Origin: Chrysopilus asiliformis
Lineage: Eukaryota; Arthropoda; Insecta; Diptera; Rhagionidae
Direction: 5' to 3'
Length of the DNA: 64,000 nucleotides
Assembly: GCA_964034945.1 (NCBI GenBank)
Contig: OZ035962.1
Coordinates: 66,359,274 to 66,423,273 of the forward strand
The notes beneath the pieces are model-generated. The model was not told the origin of the DNA. It saw only the letters and a program-made list of their open reading frames with translations, and made no database searches. The first letter of the stretch is position 1. Each line of letters opens with the position of its first letter. A program made the position numbers and the translations under genes. Below are positions 56,901 to 64,000 of this stretch, one piece after another.

Positions 56901-59900
56901 GCATTTAAAAGTAAATCGTAAAAAATATTTATCCCCCTTTATGCGTAGGAATAGGAATTCAAAGTAAGGCAAGATTTGGAATCGATTGGAATTGATAAAA
57001 TCGGTAATCGCCAAGTGAAAACTTAGTTAAAACCCTTATCCTATCCTATAATATAATACGAGGAATGTCTGTCTGTCTGCACAACGATCTCGAAAACCCG
57101 CCTAACGATTTTCACGAAACTTGGCGGTTAGGGATTTTCGGGGACAAGGAATCGATCTAGATAGGTCTCACCTTTGAGGAAATTCCCCCCGATACCCCTC
57201 GCCTGGTATCTTCGAATTGGGTGGTCCGATCTTAATGAAACTTTACAGTATTATTAAGGGGGCTTACGGCCAATTTATTCACTAGGAGTTAAATCGCCTT
57301 AACTCCCTTAACTCACCTTTAACATGGAAAATAAGGTTAGCTAACTCCCTTAACTCACTAACTCGGCTTAACTCCTAGTGAATAAATTGGCCGTAAGAGC
57401 TTTTGATTTTTCTACTACAAACCTGACTTTTCCCTCCCCTCGATAACCCTCGCCTGGGGCCCTATCGGCGAACACGAATCGAGACGTGTGGCACACGAAT
57501 TCGAATAAATGGTATCAGGAAATACGAATTCGTGTGTGATTCACTCGTTTTTTCGTGTATTTCATTCGATGACATTTTACTTGACGAGATGGGTTCTAAG
57601 AATATTGATTTGATAAAATGTAAGTTTTTTTGTTGGTATTTTGGCTAATTTTCTCCAAATTATATTTTATGCTGAGAGGGCAATATTTTGTCTGCAAGAA
57701 ATATACTTTGTTTAACTTTTAGGGCGAAGCTTACAAATCACAAACAATTTGAAATAATGGTGGGCTGCATGAAAGAGCATTGAAAAATATATGGGAACAG
57801 AAATACGTACTCGTACTATTTGACATATAAAGTCAGTGTCAAGTTAGCTGCGAGTGTGAAAATCGAGACAAACTGCGGCAATATTAATAACATGATACGA
57901 TCGAGTTTGGCGATACCAATTCAAAATAAATTCGTGTGCGCAAATCGTATCGTGTGTCGATTCGAATCGTGTTCGCCGATAGGCCCCCCGGTGTCTTCAA
58001 ATTACGTGAAGGTATCTTAACACTAGATTGCCCAAACAAGTCATTTTGACTGCTTTTTAATTTCAATTAGAAAAACAATTATGTATATAATGACACAATT
58101 TGTTAGAATTTTGTGACTTTTTGTACAACATATAAATGCGTTTATTAATAATTGTAGTTACCTCCCCCCTCCTTCATTTCCGGTATATATACATATATGT
58201 GTTATACCTATATTGCCAAAAGCAGTCATTTTGACTGCTTGACTTCCTTGGGCAATCTAGTGTTAATGAAAGTTTGCAAAATTGCTAGGGAGTAAGGTTT
58301 TTCGATATGCATTCTAAAAATATCACTTAGTAGATATTTGGTTCCAGGATTTCAAACCTCAGGAAAGGTGGTGTCGCGATTACGTGAATCTACTCTTTTC
58401 TCCAAAATTTCAGCAAAAGGACGACTTTGAGGTGGTCGAGCATGGCTTGGTTTTCCTGGTACTAAGATATTATTAGAGGAGTACATTGAAGTTAGTAGAA
58501 AATTTTCTACTTGCGTAATGATGAAAATCGTGTCAAAATTTCTTCAGCGGTTTTTCTTGAATGGGTCCAGAATATTTATGTAAGTATCTTAGATAACTTT
58601 TGCGATGTTTTTTCGACAGTTATAATGGACTTTAATAGGTAGTGCACTTTGAAATTTTCCGTAATAAAAAGAGGGTTTGGCAACGACACTGGCAAGGTGT
58701 TGCTCCCCCAGAACCCCATTTGAACACTCTTTTTCTTCAAAAGTGTATTTTCTTACAGTATTAAGAGATTATCATCCCGAAAGATTTTTTTAAATGAAAA
58801 AAACTCATCGCTGTATGATTCGGTTAACCTTCAATGAAAGCAAAATCAAACTAATTTATGCATAAAATAGACTACCGAAAAAAAAAATACCGAAACACCC
58901 GGAAAAAGATGTGACTTAGTTTCAGACGGAGACCGATGTTATTTTGGCTGGTTGTTGAACCATAATAAGATGCCAGGGTCTTTGCCATCATCAAACTTGT
59001 GATATTTTAACCATAAACAATGAAATAAGTTATTTAAAAAAAACTGAAATTGCAATCGATATAAAGCAAAATTTAAATCGAAGCCAAGGCATTAAATAGC
59101 TTCACCCAATTAAAAAAAAGAGTTACTTTTGGTGACGTTGACTTGGTGAAGTGCAGGGTCAAATGATACAATAAATTTACACGTAACTTGTCTATCTCAC
59201 ATAGAGATTAAACAACTTTCTTCGCACGCTTTGAACTAGCATCAACGTTCACGACCTTCAACTAGTTTTAAATGCAAAATGCTCACGTGTTTTTTCTCTG
59301 TAGTGTGACGTCCTTTGTCTACCGGTATTTAATAGTAATCTGAGCTAATAAGTGAATAACAAGTGAGAGAATTTTAACGTTTTGCCTTTAAAATCATGAT
59401 ATCTGGATTTCAATGTAACTTGCTCTGTAATTTAATTATACGATGTCGCGTGCGTGTAATTTTTTATAATTAATACTTTTTACTTTATTTTATTTGAGTG
59501 TAATTAGATGCAAAAATATGTAAATTATAAATAATCACCTGTGCCATCAAGGAGATGTTAAATAAAATTCTAATCAAATTTCAATCTTTTTTTTTGGTAT
59601 TAGCGTTAGGTTAGCCCAGGGAGTTAATCTTCTCACACTGCACTTGAATTGTGCAGCGAGTAGGTTTTAAGAAATAAAATTTTTACATGTGTGCCATGAA
59701 AATGGCGACATGTATAATCTGGCGTATACAGTCGGGATCACGACCGACACCCGAGCCCTCCTGGAACAAACAAATCTGCATTCTAAAGACACTCAAAATG
59801 GCGATTCCTCCGACCGGAACCAATCTCGACCGCTCCACTCAGCTACTCGAGAGAGACTTGAAATTTTAATCTTTGATAAGTTATTTTTTGTGAAAACCAT

Positions 59901-62900
59901 AACTTAACATAAAGGAAAAACGTATAAAGATATGGGGTCGTTACATCTGACACTTTATTCGGAAAATGTTTTTCTGTGACTAGGGCCTCACGCGGCCTCT
60001 TTTTTTTTCTGTGACTAGGGCCTCACGCGGACTCTTCTGACTGAAATAAAATGGACGGCATATTTTTTTCAAAATTTTATATTTTGTCCTCTGTTTAGAT
60101 AAATGTGTATTCATTGTCCCCTTTTTCAAAAATAGGGGAACCTTAAATTTTTTTTTGATTTATAAAATCATTTCAATCGAACCAAGAAGTTATTGTTACG
60201 ATGACATGTTTATTGGGAACATAATTTGTGTTATCATATACACACTGCTGTCCTCCTTTTTTCCCTGAAATCTGGGAACCCTATCTCTGACACAAAATTC
60301 ATGTTGTACAACCGTTTTACATAACGACACAAAATTCCAAAAATTTATTCCGGAGGATGTTTTTGTTAGAATTTTCTCAAACAAAATCACCGGAATAAAT
60401 TCGAATTTTGCCAACTTTTACTAAGTGAACTTATTTTGCGATAGTTGAATAGTGCCGCGGAATACATTTTGTCTATATAATAAAAATAGTTTTGTCGACT
60501 TTGATACAATTTTTTTTTCATATTTTTGTCGATTTGATAAATGTATATATTGATAAAAAAATTATCCATATGATACAAAACTCAGAAAGCAACTTCGTGC
60601 GACGCGACGTGGCGTTCAATGTGTTAATATACTGGTTAAAGAATTTATTTATATGACAAAAGTTTAAACATCTGCCGTTCACTGGAAAGTTTCGAGTTTT
60701 CCTCGACTCCTTGCGATTGTGATAAAAATCACTAAAATTGTTGATTGGCCATTAAAACAAGCTACATTACTAGTTTTTGTGTTTTTTTTTTACTTCTAGC
60801 ATTATTTTCAACCATTCGGTTTTTTATGAATTGTTTACCGCTAAATTAAAAAAATGAACAGCACATGACTTTCTTATACAAAATCTACGTTTGTGCACAA
60901 TTGTCTAAATATCCTTAGTTTGCAAACAAATCAAAAACATTTTTTTTAAATTTTTAATGAAAATATCTGAATAACGGTAAAATTTGTAAAAGACAAAATT
61001 ATTCTTTTCATTTCATTTCCCGCCCTGGACAACCAAAAATTCGTTAGTTTTCCAGAGCATCGCAAAAAACTGATTTTTTTTAAAATAATGGTATTTTTCG
61101 ATAACAGTTTGAGATATCGAATCCTAGTAAAAAATAAAAGTGTCATATTTAAGTGTCACATGTATGACTTTTGTCATGCTAAAGACTTATGAAAAATGCG
61201 TAGTTTCAGAGTAAACAGCAAAAAACGAAATTGAGATTTTTAAAAAGCCGCAATTTTGTTTGCATCCGGTTAATCGATTTCTACCAAAAGTTGATAGGAT
61301 GGTCTCAGTCCAGGACCAAATACGCCTGTGATGGCTCTAGCTCTATTTTTTTTGTACACGGACTATGACCCAGTGACATTTTTGTAATAATGCTCCAATC
61401 GACTCAGGAGTACTCGGGAAATAATTTTTGCAGTGTCAAAGTTTAAAATGTCGAACAATATTTAAAATTCAATTTCCCAAATACTTCGATTTTCGTTATT
61501 TTTTTATTTAAATGAAAGATATAGACTAAAATTATAACATACTAAAAATATGTTTTTTTTATGTTAATAGGTTATAATGGTTTAAAGTGAAAATTTCAAA
61601 ACATCTCGAGAATGGCTAACCAGTAACAAAAATGGATTAGAAAAGTTGTAAAATAAGTGGTAACATTACTAAAATATCCACTCATCAGTTGTACCCCAAT
61701 TACGAAACGAACAAACAACGTTTTTAACTCATTTTAAATAAGATTTTGGTGTTTTTACCTAATAATTTGCAATCTTTATAAAAATTACCTGTTTTGCTAG
61801 AAGAGCATCGCGATCACCATAAAACATAACCATTGGTATACGAATGTTTCTCAAATTGTAGTCGGGTGGTTTGGATTTTCCGTATGCTCGGAAGTTCATA
61901 TCGTCACCTTCGGCTCTGTAGTCAAATTTACGGAACTTTCCTTTTTGGATAAAAAAACATTCAAAGCAAAGGAAAACCAATTGTTTTCTAAACTCACCAC
62001 TCAGGATCAACTGGCCGAAATGTGTAAACTGTTTATATGAAACTCCTGCTGGAGTCGTTTCAAATATCTCTGGCAAAACAGACTAAATTACTCACTTTAA
62101 ATATTGTAACAAAGTATAAGACATTTTAGTGGCACAAAGCTCTCACCTTATTGAATTGATATCCGCTATAGCCAACTACAAAATATGTTAGTTGCAAGCA
62201 CAGTTCTTGAAAAGGCGAATCATCACCACAAAATAAACGTCCTCCATATTGATTTAGTCCAGTTGAAGATAAAAATTCATACAGGCCAAGATTTCTGAAT
62301 AAATTCTAAAATTTACTTGCTTTAAACAAACCTTGTATGTGGGCTATACTAGTAATATTTAAAAACCTGTAAGTCATCGATTTTAAAAGAAAGGAGTTTT
62401 AATAAAGGGCTTCGGATGTGGCTCAGAAAGGCAATCGGTGCTAAAAAGTTAGCAGTTGAAATTTTGTCGTTATATTCTGGACGTTCAGATAGTAAAACTA
62501 ACAGTACTGTTGTTCCTTGCGAATGTCCAGAATAATGCACTTTAGTGGTACCAGTTTTTTCTAGCGCCATATCAATTACCGCTGGTATGTCGTACATACC
62601 GATTTCATGCCAAGAAAAATTCCAATATTCGGGCGAGTTAGTGGTCAAGTTCCGATGTTTCTTCGACCATGTCGTCCCCCTTGCGTTGGGTAACCAAACA
62701 TCGTATCCTTGATCATGTAAAATGTTTCCCAATCCGTAATTCTTTCCAATCACAATAAAATCTGCTGCTGAGCCTACAAATCCGTGCATGAGAACAACAA
62801 CTTCTGCTCTTTGGTTTTTCGTAGAATTCCTGGGCGGAATTCGGTGAACTGTAATTACATATCCATCAGTGGTTTCCACTTCGTGTCTTTCACACGGATA

Positions 62901-62990
62901 TCCTTGCATACGCAACTTTCGTATCACTAAATCACTTTCACATGCAGCAACGTTTAAACCGATAGAAAACAATATAACCGAAAGGATCAT
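50774..62990 (-). CDS. Secreted acid-lipase-family lipase (alpha/beta hydrolase), complete, spliced
   Basis: Exons 62990-62367, 62305-62147, 62082-61998, 61940-61789 and 50944-50774. All are GT/AG with matching phases; 1191 bases, 396 residues plus stop, the normal length for the gastric/lysosomal lipase family. The enzyme should hydrolyse lipid esters in the gut lumen or lysosome. Residues 1-17 are a hydrophobic signal peptide before CESD. The family's N-terminal GYPCERHEVETTDGYVI and oxyanion HGF are present. The triad is intact: nucleophile S157 (GHSQG), D334 (YGDRDALL) and H364 (GFNHIDF). PNARGTTWS and ETTPAGVS are family signatures. Intron 4 is about 10.8 kb and loaded with transposons, unlike the 60-70-base introns before it. 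Orthologue within the large fly lipase family not assigned. Confidence 0.92.
51014..51688. mobile_element. MITE, 675 bp, 3-bp duplication CTG
   Basis: The ends are AGGGCCAATTATGGGATCCG and its complement, identical for at least 30 bp including a GGATCCGCGGCGGATC core that is itself near-palindromic. CTG flanks it at 51011-51013 and 51689-51691. GGCGGATT motifs recur inside both ends. It starts 69 bases from the lipase terminal-exon acceptor. Confidence 0.7.
51709..52444 (+). mobile_element. hAT element, 736 bp, perfect 8-bp duplication
   Basis: The ends are CAGTGTTGCACTTTTAG and, inverted, CAGTGTTGCACTTTC; ATATTTTC is duplicated at 51701-51708 and 52445-52452. At 52250-52370 it encodes KFHKEWLQQFSWVKE and AYCKVCSTII, a BED-type zinc-finger beginning; the rest of the transposase is absent. 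Repeated TTTAGTACATTT motifs lie near both ends. Confidence 0.85.
52547..52891. mobile_element. TIR element, about 345 bp
   Basis: The ends are CGGTATTACACACGGCAAC and, inverted, CGGTATTACACTTGGCTTA, with GGCTTA...TAAGCC motifs repeated inside. No clear target duplication. Confidence 0.5.
53457..54326. mobile_element. hAT MITE with TCTAGATAA arrays, perfect 8-bp duplication
   Basis: The ends are CAGTGTTGCGG and, inverted, CAGTGTTGTGG; CTTATAGC is duplicated at 53449-53456 and 54327-54334. Both sides carry many copies of the palindromic TTATCTAGATAA / TTATCTTATCTAGAT motif, probably transposase-binding subterminal repeats. A piggyBac-type MITE is nested inside. Confidence 0.8.
53922..54166. 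mobile_element. piggyBac-type MITE nested in the hAT element, 245 bp
   Basis: The ends are CCCTTTCAGACCCA and, inverted, CCCTTTCAGACCCAC, flanked by TTAA at 53918-53921 and 54167-54170. An extra internal GGGTCTGAAAGGG lies at 54024. Non-coding. Confidence 0.75.
55205..55480 (+). repeat. Interspersed repeat rich in GAACG motifs, copy 2
   Basis: It aligns with 14130-14500, sharing GTTATTTCGTTCTTTTCGCT, GTGGGTCTCGCATAAAAATG, GAAAGCCTCGAGCGAT and ACTAGTGAGAGAACGATATT, but lacks about 100 bases present in copy 1. Confidence 0.6.
56321..56895. mobile_element. PIF/Harbinger-type MITE, 575 bp
   Basis: The ends are AGGTGGGTTTAGAAACACGA and, inverted, AGGTGGGTTTACAAAAACGA, with about 50 bp of similarity (GCATTTTCATTTTTACTGG). 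TAA is duplicated at 56318-56320 and 56896-56898. Confidence 0.65.
57263..57397. repeat. Hairpin element, 135 bp
   Basis: CTTACGGCCAATTTATTCAC pairs exactly with its complement at 57378-57397, and the similarity continues through TAGGAGTTAA on both sides. The interior repeats TTAACTC. Confidence 0.65.
57459..57985. mobile_element. TIR element, about 530 bp
   Basis: The ends are GCCCTATCGGCGAACACGAA and, inverted, GGCCTATCGGCGAACACGAT. The flanks CCTCGCCTGG and CCCCGGTGTCTTC rejoin to the uninterrupted CTCGCCTGGTATCTTC seen at 57198-57213, indicating an insertion into the surrounding repeat. Confidence 0.6.
58021..58262. mobile_element. piggyBac-type MITE, 242 bp
   Basis: The ends are CACTAGATTGCCCAA and its exact complement, each followed by GTCATTTTGACTGC, with TTAA on both sides (58017-58020 and 58263-58266). 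Non-coding. Confidence 0.7.
59984..60035 (+). repeat. Tandem duplication of about 34 bp
   Basis: TCTGTGACTAGGGCCTCACG occurs twice head to tail, separated by a short T run. Confidence 0.7.
60855..61440 (-). repeat. Diverged copy of repeat family A
   Basis: It begins TGAACAGCACATGACTTTCT then TACAAAATCTACGT, and continues with ATCTGAATAACGGTAAAA, ACCAAAAGTTGATAGGATGG and CGACTCAGGAGTACTCGGGA, ending near 61440. It has the orientation of the 33135 copy. Its end contains the motif multiplied in the palindrome at 4.4-5.1 kb. Confidence 0.6.
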
Positions 62991-63082
62991 TATTTTTTAT
63001 GAGCGTATCTAAAATGTCGATCTTTACAATTTTAGCGTTTAAATGTATATCAGGTATAGTTTTAATTTGGCCGTGGTTTCAG

Positions 63083-63093
63083 TTATATAACTT
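63083..63093 (-). promoter_or_regulatory. Possible TATA box of the lipase gene
   Basis: The minus strand reads GTTATATAACT about 95 bases upstream of the lipase ATG, at a sensible distance for a short 5' UTR. No other promoter element is certain. Confidence 0.3.
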
Positions 63094-63555
63094 ATGCTAC
63101 CGATTCGATTTAGAGTCGTCGCGCGAATGCTCGGCTATCAGCTTTTGAGCCAGTTAGTAGCTTATTGATCTCTAGCATTCTGTCTTCTCTGGGTCAACTT
63201 CATTATTAGAGAGTTTAAGAAGGTATTCAGATTTTATTTTAATATGGAAAATAATGTATTCTTTTTGTATAGATATTAACTTGAAACTGTTTTCCAAATG
63301 AATTGCACAATGTCGTTTCGCATTATCGAGAAGGTGTAGATACTTTTGAGAAAATGCAAGCCTAAGCTTCTTAGCACGCCTACTTAGTTAGCATTTAATT
63401 TTAAAATACATTTCGAAAATTCATACAAGGACAAATTGTATTTTTAGAGATCACGGAAATTGTTGAAGAAAGCATCGATTATCACGTAAGTGATAACAAA
63501 TTTCCGATTACACTGAAACTTCGATTTGCCTTGATAATTAGGACCATAGGAAGAC

Positions 63556-63605
63556 TACGCAGACCGAAACGACGCAGACCGAAACGACGCAAATCGAAAT
63601 TTTCA
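63556..63605 (+). repeat. Short tandem repeat, unit GACGCAGACCGAAAC
   Basis: Two exact units of 15-17 bases and a third variant (GACGCAAATCGAAA); a fourth related piece lies at 63820. The upstream flank has no recognisable gene. Confidence 0.6.
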
Positions 63606-64000
63606 ATTTTAGTTCCAAACTAAGTTGTTTCCACTTATAATTTTTTGTGTATTTTTTTTAAACTTCACCGCAGTAATTATTGATCAAAACTAACTTTTTT
63701 ACATGAAATCTTGACTTGGGAAATCTTCTTTATATAAACTTAAATAACGCAAATATAAAAACAAGTATTATCAACGTAACTTTGAAACCACGAACATTTT
63801 TGAACGACGTAACTTCGGAACGACGCAAATCGAGGTTTTGGTGTACTTTATGCCTTAAGCCTAAACCCCAATTACGCGTTCGTGCGTGCGGCACCCACGC
63901 GGTGAAGGTAAAAACTACGCATTTATATGAGTAAATGCATAATTGCGCGTTGCTCAGACGCGTTGCCGCGTCCGTCGCGCGTAGAGTAGGCTCAGTTTCT

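Larger units (their letters stand above)
57050..58760 (+). repeat. Degenerate repeat beginning GTCTGTCTGTC, carrying three smaller insertions
   Basis: AATGTCTGTCTGTCTGCACA, then AACGATTTTCACGAAACTTG and repeated CCCCTCGCCTGG/GGTATCTTC segments, look like one old element. It is interrupted by the hairpin at 57263, the TIR element at 57459 and the TTAA MITE at 58021. Class unknown; a Helitron-like start is possible. Confidence 0.35.

Overview
This is a window of animal nuclear DNA, almost certainly from a higher fly (Diptera, Schizophora). The evidence is an Argonaute-1 protein nearly identical to the fly AGO1 I remember, short phase-consistent coding exons separated by very AT-rich introns, fly-style start contexts, and a dense set of insect-type DNA transposons. 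The heavy load of repeats argues for a larger genome than Drosophila melanogaster. I cannot name the species.

Layout. (1) 1-1513, minus: 5' part of a THAP-domain P-element-superfamily transposase gene, running off the left edge. (2) 2.4-8.5 kb: repeats, including a P-like MITE with a 7-bp target duplication, a Harbinger-type MITE, a large palindrome of 88-bp tandem units, and a TA-flanked element that has been hit by an array of Helitrons. (3) 9.47-10.06 kb, minus: a small two-cistron gene, the second frame encoding a 60-residue single-pass membrane protein, between two tRNA-derived SINEs. (4) 10.88-34.66 kb, plus: AGO1, with two alternative first exons and eight common coding exons, the full PAZ/PIWI architecture and an intact DEDH slicer tetrad. 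Its introns carry Harbinger, mariner, pogo-like and foldback elements. (5) 34.7-38 kb: AGO1 3' UTR and flank, repeat-poor. (6) 38.9-50.7 kb: a decayed Penelope-like element with a GIY-YIG remnant, a hAT remnant and foldbacks. (7) 50.77-62.99 kb, minus: a complete acid-lipase-type secreted lipase of 396 residues, whose last coding exon lies behind an intron of about 10.8 kb. That intron holds at least two hAT elements with perfect 8-bp duplications, two TTAA-flanked piggyBac-type MITEs (one nested in a hAT) and several 3-bp-duplication MITEs. (8) 63-64 kb: upstream flank of the lipase.

The genes do not form a pathway. AGO1 is the effector of microRNA silencing, the lipase is probably a digestive or lysosomal enzyme, and the small two-frame gene is unidentified. 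The most noteworthy structure is the combination of long inverted repeats in and around AGO1. One homologous repeat family sits in opposite orientation in the introns on either side of exons 2-7, and a separate foldback of about 270 bp lies in intron 7. All coordinates, splice sites and target-site duplications were read by eye; superfamily assignments of non-coding elements rest on terminal repeats and target duplications only.
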